Assembly (NCBI RefSeq): GCF_000702445.1
Contig: NZ_JNIF01000004.1
Coordinates: forward strand, 806,001-870,000
Origin: Bryobacter aggregatus MPL3
Lineage (GTDB): Bacteria; Acidobacteriota; Terriglobia; Bryobacterales; Bryobacteraceae
Direction of reading: 5' to 3'
Length of the DNA stretch: 64,000 nt
The notes beneath the pieces are model-generated. The model saw nothing but the letters and a program-made list of their open reading frames with translations. It did not search any database and was not told the DNA's origin. Both the position numbers and the translations under genes were made by a program. Below are positions 54,790 to 64,000 of this stretch, piece after piece; the first letter of the stretch is position 1, and the number at the start of each line of letters is the position of its first letter.

Positions 54790-55507
54790 CCGCCCTGCCG
54801 AAATCCGTACGGAGGATCGCACCCCGGCTCCAGCCGGCAGCATGTCGCGCATTCTTGAGGAGAGCGAAGCCGCGCGGATAGGCTTGGCACCTTGGGCCAT
54901 TGAAGAGTTCGATCGGGAGCCGCTCATCACGGCTGCGCCGTTGATGGTCGAAGCAAGTGCGGTCGATGCGACGCAGCAGCAGATCGTGGAGCTGCAAAAT
55001 GCGCACCGGTACGAACTCGAAGAAGCTGTCCATCGCACCAGAACGGAGTGCGAGGCGCGGGCGCAGGCTCGGATCCAGCACGAAATCGAACCCTGGCTCA
55101 AGCGGATGGCGCAGTCCATTGAAGATCTGGCTACGGTCAAGCAGCGCTATCGGCTGGAGAGTGAAGAGCAATTAGTCCGCCTGGCGGTGGCGATTGCCCG
55201 CCGGATTCTTCATCGGGAAATCCAGGTAGATTGCGAAGCGCTCCTTGGTCTGATTCATGCCGCGATGCAACGTTTAGAGGTGCGAGAGCTGAATCGCGTT
55301 CTTTTGAATCCCAAAGACCATGCCGCGCTCCAACCTTTCCTCGAACGCTTGGGTTTGCCACCCCGTGTCGAGATCGTCTCGGATGCGGGCCTTGACCGTG
55401 GAGCCCTTTTACTGGAAAGCACCACGGGCATTCTGGATGCCTCGATTCAGGCGCAACTGGACGAAGTCGAGCGTGGCTTCGTCGATCTGATGGGGAGAAG
55501 GACATGA
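54779..55507 (+). CDS. fliH: Flagellar assembly protein FliH
   Basis: 242 residues from ATG 54779. N-terminus is variable, the middle is a long helix rich in Gln, Arg and Glu, and the C-terminal domain (RLAVAIARRILHREIQVDCE, RGALLLESTTGILDASI) is like V-ATPase subunit E. Regulates the FliI ATPase. Overlaps fliG and fliI. Confidence 0.88.
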   Translation: MSTSRPAEIRTEDRTPAPAGSMSRILEESEAARIGLAPWAIEEFDREPLITAAPLMVEASAVDATQQQIVELQNAHRYELEEAVHRTRTECEARAQARIQHEIEPWLKRMAQSIEDLATVKQRYRLESEEQLVRLAVAIARRILHREIQVDCEALLGLIHAAMQRLEVRELNRVLLNPKDHAALQPFLERLGLPPRVEIVSDAGLDRGALLLESTTGILDASIQAQLDEVERGFVDLMGRRT

Positions 55508-56850
55508 AGGCTCTTGATATCCATCGATTTGAAAAGTACCTTTTACAGGCGGATCTGGTGCAGCGACGGGGCCGCGTGACCGATGTCGCGGGCATGCTCC
55601 TGGAAAGTGAGGGACCTGCGGCTGCAATCGGAGATTTCTGTGAAGTACTGCTGCCTGGTTCCCGGCGGATTCGGGCGCAGGTGATCGGTTTCCGCAATGG
55701 GAAGGTCTTATCCATGCCACTCGAGGACACGGGCGGGCTGGCCCAGGGGGCAACGATTCTAGCCCGTACGGAAGCCGCTAAGGTGCGCGTCGGGCCGTCA
55801 TTGCTGGGCCGTGTTCTGGATGGCTTCGGGCAGCCGATGGATGGCGGCCCATCCATCGACTCCCAGGCTCTTTACGATCTCTATGCACCTCCTCCAGGCC
55901 CGCTCCAGCGTGAAAACATCTCGGAGCCACTGGTTACTGGCATTCGTGTGATCGACAGCCTGCTCACCTGCGGCAAGGGCCAGCGCATTGGTCTGTTTGG
56001 CGGCTCCGGCGTTGGGAAGAGTACTCTTTTGGGTTCAATGTGCAAACACCACCAAGCCGATGTTGCCGTGATCGCCCTGATCGGGGAGCGCAATCGCGAG
56101 GTGAAGAGCTTTCTCGAGCATGAGTTAGGTCCAGAAGGCCGCGAACGCAGCGTCATGATTGCAGCGACCAGTGACCAACCGGCGCCCTTACGGCTCCGTG
56201 CCTGTTTCGTTGCTCTGGCCGTTGCGGAGTACTTTCGCGACCAAGGGAAGGACGTGCTGCTTGTGATCGATTCGGTCACTCGTCTGGCGATGGCGCAACG
56301 GGAAATTGGGCTGGCTGCCGGGGAACCTCCAGGTCAGAAAGGCTATCCGCCGAGCGCCTTCCAACTGCTTCCGAAGATCTTTGAGCGGGCCGGCCGTTTC
56401 CCACAAGGGTCGATTACTGGTTTCTTCACCGTTCTCGTGGAAGGTGACGACTTCAATGAGCCGGTTTGCGACACGGTGCGGGCGATTCTCGATGGCCACA
56501 TTATCCTTTCGCGGCAGTTGGGCGCGATGGGGCATTATCCTGCTATCAACGTTCTGGAGAGCGTCAGCCGACTCCAATCGAAACTGGCAGGCAAGGATCA
56601 CAAGGAGGCGGCAAGGAATATCCGGGAGGCTCTGGCTGCCTTTGAGCGCGCCTCCGATTTGATTCAGCTTGGCGCTTATGTCCAGGGCTCCAATCCTCTT
56701 CTCGACTCGTTTCTGCGAAACCGGGCGCAGATTGATGGCTTTCTCCGTCAGGATGCGGATGAAACCTCCCCCCTGTCCCATACGCTGAATCAACTCCAGA
56801 GTCTGTCGACGATTCTTGGGATCAGTACGAATACTCCGGTCTGCAAATGA
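55504..56850 (+). CDS. fliI: Flagellum-specific ATP synthase FliI
   Basis: 448 residues. Walker A GLFGGSGVGKSTLLGSM near 160, Walker B LLVIDSVTRLAMAQREIG, and the FliI-type AAGEPPGQKGYPPSAF. Hexameric ATPase of flagellar type III export. Four-base overlaps with fliH and fliJ. Confidence 0.96.
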   Translation: MKALDIHRFEKYLLQADLVQRRGRVTDVAGMLLESEGPAAAIGDFCEVLLPGSRRIRAQVIGFRNGKVLSMPLEDTGGLAQGATILARTEAAKVRVGPSLLGRVLDGFGQPMDGGPSIDSQALYDLYAPPPGPLQRENISEPLVTGIRVIDSLLTCGKGQRIGLFGGSGVGKSTLLGSMCKHHQADVAVIALIGERNREVKSFLEHELGPEGRERSVMIAATSDQPAPLRLRACFVALAVAEYFRDQGKDVLLVIDSVTRLAMAQREIGLAAGEPPGQKGYPPSAFQLLPKIFERAGRFPQGSITGFFTVLVEGDDFNEPVCDTVRAILDGHIILSRQLGAMGHYPAINVLESVSRLQSKLAGKDHKEAARNIREALAAFERASDLIQLGAYVQGSNPLLDSFLRNRAQIDGFLRQDADETSPLSHTLNQLQSLSTILGISTNTPVCK

Positions 56851-57266
56851 AGCGCTTTGCCTTTCGTTTGGAACGGATCCTCTCCTATCGCCGGGCGATG
56901 GCGGATCTGGAACATGCGCGGCTCCAAAGGATCGAAAACGAAGTTGCCTCCCGCCGAGCGAATCTCGAGCGGCTCAACGTGGACTTTGCGATGGAGGTGG
57001 CTCGTGCTAGTCCCGATTCGCCGTCCCGCGCGGAACTAGGGCGCTACCGGCGTTTTGTCGAGGCAGAGAGAATCCGTTTGCGGACCCGGATTGCGGAAAA
57101 AGAAGTTGAGCTTCGCCAGCAGCGGGAGATTTACAACAGGGCGAATCAGGGTGCCGAAGTACTCAACAAAGTGAAACTGAAGCAGAAGAAAATCTGGGAA
57201 AGCGAACTGCAAAAGGAACTGGATTCCCTCGCGATGGACTCTTACCTGTCGCGCTGGAAGCAGTGA
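56847..57266 (+). CDS. fliJ: Flagellar export protein FliJ
   Basis: 139 residues, almost wholly helical coiled coil: FAFRLERILSYRRAMADLEH at the start is typical of FliJ. Acts as central stalk of the FliI/FliH complex. Last gene before the insertion-sequence region; fliK and later genes that often follow are absent here. Confidence 0.87.
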   Translation: MKRFAFRLERILSYRRAMADLEHARLQRIENEVASRRANLERLNVDFAMEVARASPDSPSRAELGRYRRFVEAERIRLRTRIAEKEVELRQQREIYNRANQGAEVLNKVKLKQKKIWESELQKELDSLAMDSYLSRWKQ

Positions 57267-57289
57267 AGCTAGCATACGCGCTCGGATCT

Positions 57290-57555
57290 TTCTGTTGCCA
57301 ATAAGGATCGTTGTCAGTTGGTGGCTTGGGTGGCGGTTGGCCCCGGTCGGAACTCGATCGTGCTCCGCGGAGGAGGTGCTTGGCGCCGCTGTTGTTACGA
57401 GGTCTGTTCTCAGACCTAGAAGCGTCTCGTGGATGTCTGAGTAAGAGTTGTAAGCAGCCGAGGCGAACGAAGCCGAGGAAGTTTTCGACGCGATATTCCA
57501 GCGGGTCACAAGGCGGCGAAAGCGATGATCTTCGTGCCCTTGCCGCAACGGGTGC
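57290..57555 (-). mobile_element. IS5-family transposase remnant, C-terminal part (IS427-like)
   Basis: Minus strand contains FRRLVTRW in one frame and YRVENFLGFVRLGCLQLLLR in the next, the end of IS427-group transposases, broken by a frameshift near the junction. It stops exactly at the left end of the IS3 element (57556); the missing N-terminal part is not found on the far side. The stretch 57267-57290 after fliJ has no feature. Confidence 0.65.
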
Positions 57556-57582
57556 TGAACCGCCCCGGGTTTACCGGAGGCT
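57556..57582. repeat. Left terminal inverted repeat of IS3 element
   Basis: 27 bases beginning TGAACCGCCCCGGG, exact reverse complement of 58820-58846. Confidence 0.95.
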
Positions 57583-57605
57583 CCAACGAATGAGAAGGTG
57601 GAGCC

Positions 57606-57928
57606 ATGAAGCGAGAGATAAATAAGTATTCGCCAGAGGTACGGGAGCGCGCCGTGCGAATGGTATTGGAACACGCAGGGGAATACCCATCGAGGTGGGT
57701 AGCGTGCAGTTCGGTCGCGGCTAAGATCGGCTGCAACGCGGCCACTCTGCATGAGTGGGTGAAACGGCGGGAGATCGATCAAGGAACCTGAGCCGGAGTC
57801 CCCACCGACATGGCGGAGAAGATGAAAGCCATGGAGCGGGAGATCCGGGAACTCCGTCAGGCCAACGAGATTCTGCGGAAGGCCTCGGCGCATTTCGCGC
57901 AGGCGGAGCTCGACCGCCGACCGAAACC

Positions 57929-57932
<4 letters not shown>
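57606..57932 (+). pseudogene. IS3 OrfA with in-frame TGA
   Basis: Starts [20 protein letters not shown] with the helix-turn-helix [22 protein letters not shown] at 57789-57791 stands where Arg is expected (CGA to TGA). The frame goes on with [20 protein letters not shown] and [19 protein letters not shown] to 57932, the leucine-zipper part of OrfA. Confidence 0.85.
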
Positions 57933-58807
<875 letters not shown>

Positions 58808-58819
58808 CTTAGATCAACC

Positions 58820-58846
58820 AGCCTCCGGTAAACCCGGGGCGGTTCA
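58820..58846. repeat. Right terminal inverted repeat of IS3 element
   Basis: Exact reverse complement of 57556-57582. Confidence 0.95.
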
Positions 58847-58869
58847 GAGTCCAAGTTAATTGCAGGCTC

Positions 58870-59475
58870 TAGATGTGGAGTCTCAACAGATGATTGCTCT
58901 TGAGTAGGGATCTGCTGATGGGAGGCGACAGGCCCAGACTCTCATGTAGTCTGTGCCAGTTGTATTGGTGGAGCTAGGGTGCAAGAGCCCGGAATCGGTC
59001 TGCAGAATCTTGGGAAGACCGTGCATCAGCCCATTCTCTGAGAGCTGTTTGAAGGAAGTATTCGGCCTTGCCGTTGGTGCGTGGCATGTCGAGTTCTGTG
59101 AAGCGATACTTGATCCCAAGGTCGCGACAGGCAGTGGCCAAAGGACTTGGACTGATAGGCGGCTCCGTTGCCAGTCAGGATGGCCGGGAACTGGATTCCG
59201 AATTAAGACCGCATACAGGAATGCGATGGGACGGCATGACAATGCGGCCAATCTTCTTGATGTCCAGGTGGAGCAGATCCCCTGGCCGGTCATGCTTGTA
59301 GCGCGGGACCGGAATTGAAGGTTCCAGATGCTTCTGCCGACTCGGCTTCACTGCGTGTTGCGGGTATCCGGCAGCCTGCCCAGTGTTCCCGGCGTAGCGC
59401 CTCTACCTTTGCGACAAATTCAAGTGGTGTCTGGCATCGGAGCCGGTGAGGTCGCAAACTGCGTTCATCAAGCCT
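58870..59475 (-). mobile_element. IS481-family transposase remnant
   Basis: Read on the minus strand across frames: RSLRPHRLRCQTPLEF and VAKVEALRREHWAG (59.4 kb), then HLEPSIPVPRYKHDRPG and DLLHLDIKKIGRI, then MPRTNGKAEYFLQT, and finally YNWHRLHESLGLSPP with LLRLHI and stop near 58870. These are the ordered landmarks of IS481 transposases. At least three frameshifts; inactive. Confidence 0.75.
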
Positions 59476-59479
59476 GCTG

Positions 59480-59925
59480 GAGCTAAGCTGCGAAAACGAC
59501 GATGGCCCCATGTCGCGGCAGCCTTCGTGCTGACGTTACTTTTTGGGCAAGTTGCTCTCGACGATGAATCGTCGGTCGGGCATTGTGGTGACAGTCCATC
59601 TGGTCTCCACGGTCACCGATGTCTTTGCAAGCTCAGCTTCCCAGTTCTTGATCAGGTCGACAACCTATTGAGACATTACATCGAGCCCAGGAGATCTACG
59701 GCCAGATGCACCTTGCTGGCTGTTCTTCTCTTGGCTCCGTCGTAGCCGCACGTGACCCACTCTTCGGAGTCAATGTTATCGAGAATAGTCGCTGCCGGCT
59801 ACGCTTTAGGTCCTGCCCCCAGACGCAGCATCTCACGCAAGTCGTGATCCATGGCAGCGAAATCTCTACCCGGATCCAACGTTGCGTCTCTGATCAACTT
59901 CCCAGGATGCAGATCGTTTGGGTAT
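59480..59925 (-). mobile_element. IS5-family remnant, same family as the copies at 26 and 42 kb
   Basis: Minus strand reads AAMDHDLREMLRLGAGPKA, PAATILDN, then [20 protein letters not shown] and LG, the same landmarks as copy 1 at 26 kb; the rest is too decayed to follow. Begins a few bases after the M28 peptidase stop codon. Confidence 0.65.
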
Positions 59926-59929
59926 GCTT

Positions 59930-62008
59930 CTAAAACTCAGTCGCCAGCTTGGTGGCGAGCCGAATCTTTTCGTTGTACAGCACGAGCGCTTCCGTGAATG
60001 CCTTCATCTGCGTCTGTGCTTCTTCGATCTTTCCTGCTTCGATCGCCTCGCGGATGCCGGGTAGGGTCTTGGCCCCATAGCCGGTATATTTCCCCGGTGC
60101 GGAGAGCTGATACTTGTACCACTCTCGTCCGGGTAGGCCCTCGGGCCGTGTGAGCGCGCGCTCGCTCTGGAAAACGGCTTCGTTCAGTTTTTTCAACTTT
60201 GCGCGGTCCAGTGTCGCGAACTTTGCTTCGATGGCTCGCATCGCCGTGCCGAAGGCACGGGAACTGAAGGCGATCTTGTCCACCTCCCGCTCGAGCGGAT
60301 CCCAGCCCAGTCCTTTTGCCTTGGGTGCTTTCTTGAGCTCATCCACCACCTCGTGGATGAAGCGTCCCACTCTTCCGAAATCAAACGGCACCACGTAGGC
60401 ATCGGCCATCCGGGCCAGACCAGTTGCCATGAACCCAGCAAAGGCTGTTGTGAAAACGTAATCCGGATCTCCAAAGTATTGGAACCAGCGGACCGTATCG
60501 TAGATTGAATGGTAAACCCCACTCATGTTGCCCTCGAAGCCTGCATTCAGGCTGGCAATTCCCAAATGATGAACAAATGCCGTATAGTCGCTGCCGCTTC
60601 CTAAGGCATAAGCGCGGTAGGCTTTGCGATTGGACGATTCGAGCAAACTCTTGCCCGTTGCTGGATCGGGATAGTCCCGCATCCACTCTTCCACAAATTT
60701 CTCGAGCGAAGGCGTTGCTTGTACCGACATCGCGCCGCGCAAGGTGGAGTCGGAATTGAAATAGCTGACGGCATTCTTCAACAGATTCTCGCGATGCTTC
60801 TCCGCCCATTCCGTCGAGCCGATCAAGCCAAACTCTTCCGCATCCCACAGTGCAAATATGATGGTGCGTTTGGGTTTCCAGCCTTGTTGCGCGGCCTTGC
60901 AGAGAATGCGCGCCGACTCGAGGAGACTGGCGGCGCCGCTTACCGGGTCCGCTGCGCCATTCACCCACGCATCATGGTGATTGCCGTAAATCACATACTG
61001 ATCGGGGTAGACACTCCCTTTCAGATGGCCAATGACGTCATGGATGGTTCGCGTGGCGTTGTCCACTTGCACCCGCATGTGCACGGTGACGGGGCCTGCG
61101 CCTGCGTGGTAGGTCACCGGGATCGCACCGCGCCATTCGAGGGGCGCGATGTCGCCCTCGATCTGTTCCAGAATCGGCTTGGCGTCCTCCCAGGAAATCG
61201 GCAGCACCGGAATCTTCTGGATGTTCTTCGCGTCCTCCATCTTGATGCGCGGGACACCGGCAATGCTTGGCTTCCCAGGAGTCAACGGGTCTCCGGGATA
61301 CATGGGCAGATCCATGACACTGCCACGCTGTACTCCCGGTGGCGGCCGGAATGGACCCTTCGGATAAATGTCACCCTGGTAATAACCGTCATCTTTGGGG
61401 TCTGAATAGATGAGGCAACCGATGGCGCCATTCTCAGCGGCAACCTTCGGCTTGATCCCGCGGAAGCTTCTTCCATAGCGGACCAGCGCAATCTTTCCCT
61501 TCACCTCGACGCCCTTTGACTTGAGGAAGGCATAATCTTCCGGCAGGCCATAGTTCGCGTAGACGACCTGCGCGGTGATGTCGCCATTGGCTGTATAGGC
61601 GTTGAAGGTGGGAATTTGATTGGCGTTGCCCGAGTCTGGATCTTCTTTGACCACCGGCTCACGTAACTTCGCGCCGTGATGATTTGGACTGACAATCTCA
61701 AGCGTGCGCTGGACGGGGTAGGGAAGCATCACGTCGAAGCTCTCGAGATGGGCTTCGAGGCCGAACTCCTTAAACTTCGCGAGGGCATACTCGGCCACGC
61801 TCTTGGATGCCGGAGATCCGGCGTGATGCGGTTCCCGGGCCAGACGGGCCATCGAAGCACGAATCTTGTTGGATTCCGCCATGGCGCGCAGGCGCTCTTC
61901 GAAGGGTTGCCGCGCCTTCGCTTCGTCTTCTGGAAACCCGCGAATGGGTTCGGCGGCATAGGCCTGCTGGAGCAGCAGGCAAACTAACGAGAGAGAGAGT
62001 TGCTTCAT
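59930..62008 (-). CDS. M28-family zinc peptidase of the glutamate carboxypeptidase II (PSMA-like) type, exported
   Basis: 692 residues. Signal peptide at 1-18. Order as in GCPII: PA-type insert (about 115-300), M28 catalytic domain with YGNHHDAWVNGAADPVSGAA (His, Asp), LWDAEEFGLIGSTEWAEKH (catalytic Glu, Glu), SDSTLRG (Asp) and MSGVYHSIYDT (His), and C-terminal TFR-dimer-like helical domain (from about 560). Likely cleaves C-terminal acidic residues or small peptides in the periplasm. ATG 62008 overlaps the dsbD stop, so it shares that operon. Confidence 0.9.
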   Translation of the reverse strand: MKQLSLSLVCLLLQQAYAAEPIRGFPEDEAKARQPFEERLRAMAESNKIRASMARLAREPHHAGSPASKSVAEYALAKFKEFGLEAHLESFDVMLPYPVQRTLEIVSPNHHGAKLREPVVKEDPDSGNANQIPTFNAYTANGDITAQVVYANYGLPEDYAFLKSKGVEVKGKIALVRYGRSFRGIKPKVAAENGAIGCLIYSDPKDDGYYQGDIYPKGPFRPPPGVQRGSVMDLPMYPGDPLTPGKPSIAGVPRIKMEDAKNIQKIPVLPISWEDAKPILEQIEGDIAPLEWRGAIPVTYHAGAGPVTVHMRVQVDNATRTIHDVIGHLKGSVYPDQYVIYGNHHDAWVNGAADPVSGAASLLESARILCKAAQQGWKPKRTIIFALWDAEEFGLIGSTEWAEKHRENLLKNAVSYFNSDSTLRGAMSVQATPSLEKFVEEWMRDYPDPATGKSLLESSNRKAYRAYALGSGSDYTAFVHHLGIASLNAGFEGNMSGVYHSIYDTVRWFQYFGDPDYVFTTAFAGFMATGLARMADAYVVPFDFGRVGRFIHEVVDELKKAPKAKGLGWDPLEREVDKIAFSSRAFGTAMRAIEAKFATLDRAKLKKLNEAVFQSERALTRPEGLPGREWYKYQLSAPGKYTGYGAKTLPGIREAIEAGKIEEAQTQMKAFTEALVLYNEKIRLATKLATEF

Positions 62009-63809
62009 GCTTTGCCAAGAGCCGAGTTCAGGAACTTGCTGAACTCCCCGGCATCCTTCGTCAGGCCCGGGAAGCTTGCAACCACCTTCTGATCGGTATT
62101 GAATACAGCATAATAGGGGATCGCTACGGTCTGGAAGAGACTTTCCTGCAATTTCTGGTTCGCCACACTGTTCGGATCGTCCAACTCGTCGGTATAAAGC
62201 TCAATCAGTACGAACTTCTCCAGTGCTTCCTTGATCTCCGGTTTCGGGAACATGTTCGCCTTCATCCAGTGGCAGTTCGTGCAGGCGACACCGGTGAAAT
62301 TGACAAACACCAGCTTATTTTCGGCTTTTGCCCGGGCGATTGCTGCTTGCAGGTCATTTTTCATCCAAGGCAGTTTGGCTTCTGCGGGACCGCCGAAGCT
62401 GGCCCGGCTTCCTTCGGCTGCGGCGGGAACATAAGCTTCCAGCTCACCGAGATTCGCACCAAACATCCCGGGCACCAGGGACAGCGCGAAGGTGATGAAT
62501 AGGGTTCCGACCAGGGCTCGTCCGACGCCCAGGCTCTCTCCGATCTTGATCCCGTCCATCGGAATCTTTCCAAGGAGATAGAAGCCGGGCAGCGCGAACA
62601 ATACGACCCAGGCAGCCAGGAAGCGTTCCCGGGTGAGGAAGCCCCAATGGAGAACGGCGTCTACATTGCTCAGGTATTTCAGCATGGCCGCAAGGATCAG
62701 AAAGCCCATCACGACCTTGATACGGATCATCCAACTGCCGGCGCGCGGGAGCCCCTTCAAGACGCCGGGAAACAAAGCCAAAAAGAAGAAGGGGAGCGAA
62801 AGGCCAAAGCTGAAGGCCATCATCCCCAGGGCGGGAAGGAGTTTGTCGCCTTGGATGGAGGCGGCCAAGAGCGTTCCGACGAAGGGGCCGACGCAGGCGA
62901 AGCTCGTCAGAGAGAAGGTGAGTCCCATCAACAGGGTGCCGGCAATGCCGCCGCCATCGCTTGCGGAATTCAGCTTTGTGAGCAAGCCGGAAGGCAGGGT
63001 AATCTCATATGCTCCTAGAAGACTGAGCGCCAGTGCAAAGAAAACAATGCAGATGAAGGAGTTTACCCAGACGTTGGATCCGATCGAGACCACTCCGAAG
63101 GGGCCGAGAATTGCTGTCAAAGCGAAGCCAATGGCCGTAAACAGGACGACAATCCCGGCGCAGAAGAGTACGGCGTCAGCGAGAATTCTGCCCTTCGAGG
63201 CACCCTGCTTTTGCAGGAAAAAGCTCATCGTGATCGGAATCATTGGGAAGACGCAAGGAGTGAGGACGCTGGCGAGACCAAAGCCAAAGGCGAGCAGGAG
63301 AAACTCGCTGATGCTCTTTTGGGCGGGGGCGGTCTGGGTGGGGGTTGTAGTCCAGGCGAAGGCGGCGTCGTAAACGACTGCCTTTTTCCTCGGCGGCAGG
63401 CACTGACTGTCGTCACAAGCCTGATAACGGACTTCGACTGCAAGATCGGGTTGGTTTGCCGCAATGTCTCTTGTTGCCTTTGCCACAAGAGTAAACTCGA
63501 CGGCATCTCCAAAAGTCTCGGTTTCGGTACCGAAGCCCGGATCCATTTTCCGGATCGGCGCCGGTTGGTCGACACGGATCACTTCAAACGCGGCCGCTTC
63601 AGGAGCTTGAATTTTGGTGGGTTTAGGAGGGGGGGCGTGGTGAGGGAATACAGATGCCACCCTGCATCGAGCTTAGCCCGGACCGGAATCTTGAACTCCG
63701 CGCCAGCCTTGGCTGCCGGAATTGGTCCGAGTGCCCAGTGGATCGGGTCCAGCTTCTGTGCAACCAGACTGGAAACAGCTAGGGCAAGCAGGCAGACAAG
63801 GCGGCGCAT
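62005..63809 (-). CDS. dsbD: Thiol:disulfide interchange protein DsbD-like, N-terminal domain frameshifted
   Basis: Two minus-strand frames make one DsbD. From ATG 63809: signal peptide MRRLVCLLALAVSSLVAQ and the start of the periplasmic alpha domain to AGWHLYSLTTPP. At a run of seven G (63629-63635, C7 on the coding strand) the frame breaks; one more C would join it to KPTKIQAPEAAAFEVIRVDQ and RYQACDDSQCLPP (redox Cys pair). Then eight membrane segments (LTPCVFPMIPITMSFF, SFACVGPFVGTLL) and a C-terminal thioredoxin domain with VACTNCHWMKANMF. Transfers electrons from cytoplasmic thioredoxin to the periplasm. Without correction the translated frame would begin near 63660 and lack the signal peptide. 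Confidence 0.85.
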
Positions 63810-63832
63810 ATATCTATTGATTCTGGCGCAGT

Positions 63833-64000
63833 TTATTTGGATTCGCGCAAGGTCGCCAAACCTTCTTCGATTCTGTCGTTTACGCTATTGTTGGCATACT
63901 CGGCAGCAACGCGGATGGCGTTCTTGATCGCGTTCGGGTTCGAACGGCCGTGGCAGATGATACAAACGCCTCGAACGCCCAGAAGCGGTGCGCCACCGTA
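63833..64000 (-). CDS. plsX: Phosphate acyltransferase PlsX, C-terminal end, 5' end outside window
   Basis: 55 residues up to TAA at 63833-63835. [20 protein letters not shown] followed by [16 protein letters not shown] is the conserved end of PlsX, which makes acyl-phosphate from acyl-ACP for phospholipid synthesis. A Cys stands where many homologues have Gly in the IIGHG motif. It precedes dsbD on the same strand by 23 bases. Confidence 0.85.
   Translation of the reverse strand, partial: YGGAPLLGVRGVCIICHGRSNPNAIKNAIRVAAEYANNSVNDRIEEGLATLRESK

Noticed and set aside
59446-59745. Plus-strand frame of 99 residues with a hydrophobic stretch
   Set aside because: Antisense to IS481 and IS5 remnants; no independent support.

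Overview
The window looks like a chromosomal segment of an Acidobacteriota bacterium, most likely of the Solibacter/Bryobacter type. Pointers are a secreted protein with the TIGR03437-type C-terminal domain common in that group, an FG-GAP/ASPIC-UnbV protein, a PEP-CTERM protein, a large M28 peptidase, and many acidobacterial-style MFS and EamA carriers. Genes are densely packed, with frequent ATGA/TTGA start-stop overlaps. The lineage assignment is an inference from gene content only.

Layout. 0-3.2 kb: the C-terminal end of a type VI secretion TssM protein, translationally coupled to a Ser/Thr kinase that carries a C-terminal FGE-sulfatase domain. 3.2-8.9 kb: a compact operon joining polyamine-type enzymes (AdoMet decarboxylase, membrane-anchored spermidine-synthase-like protein) to an SPFH/zinc-ribbon protein, two DUF4178 proteins, a 60-residue protein and a DUF350 protein, preceded by a perfect 17-bp palindrome and ended by a strong hairpin. 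This is the strongest candidate for an under-described system. 8.9-13 kb: ferritin-like Tat protein, TIGR03437 protein, sensor kinase and an unknown protein. 13-18.1 kb: a nucleoside-salvage operon (pyrimidine-nucleoside phosphorylase, CNT transporter, purine-nucleoside phosphorylase, cytidine deaminase, amidohydrolase). 18.2-26 kb: PEP-CTERM protein, broken acetyltransferase, MazG, an acyltransferase/N-succinylamino acid racemase pair, and three transporters. 26-27.8 kb: three decayed IS5-family copies in tandem.

27.9-39.3 kb: an exopolysaccharide locus with a ribbon-helix-helix-like protein, a Wzc-type tyrosine autokinase, a flippase, three glycosyltransferases, a DUF362 protein, a PaaK/CapK-like ligase and an O-antigen polymerase/ligase. 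39.2-43.5 kb: two carriers, a tRNA-Val gene with a decayed tRNA copy just upstream, and an IS630 element sitting inside an older IS5 remnant. 43.5-50.7 kb: SDR, FG-GAP protein, zinc ribbon protein, MurJ, M20 peptidase, YkgJ-type protein and an APH(6)-like kinase. 50.86-57.27 kb: the flagellar operon flgBC-fliEFGHIJ. 57.3-59.9 kb: an insertion-sequence graveyard directly after fliJ (IS5 remnant, IS3 element with perfect ends but two nonsense codons, IS481 remnant, another IS5 remnant). 59.9-64 kb, minus strand: M28 peptidase, DsbD with an N-terminal frameshift at a homopolymer, and the C-terminus of PlsX.

Several genes are broken in small ways (frameshifted acetyltransferase, frameshifted dsbD, nonsense codons in IS630 and IS3 transposases). 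Some of these could be sequencing errors, especially the homopolymer case; the transposase stops look like true early decay.
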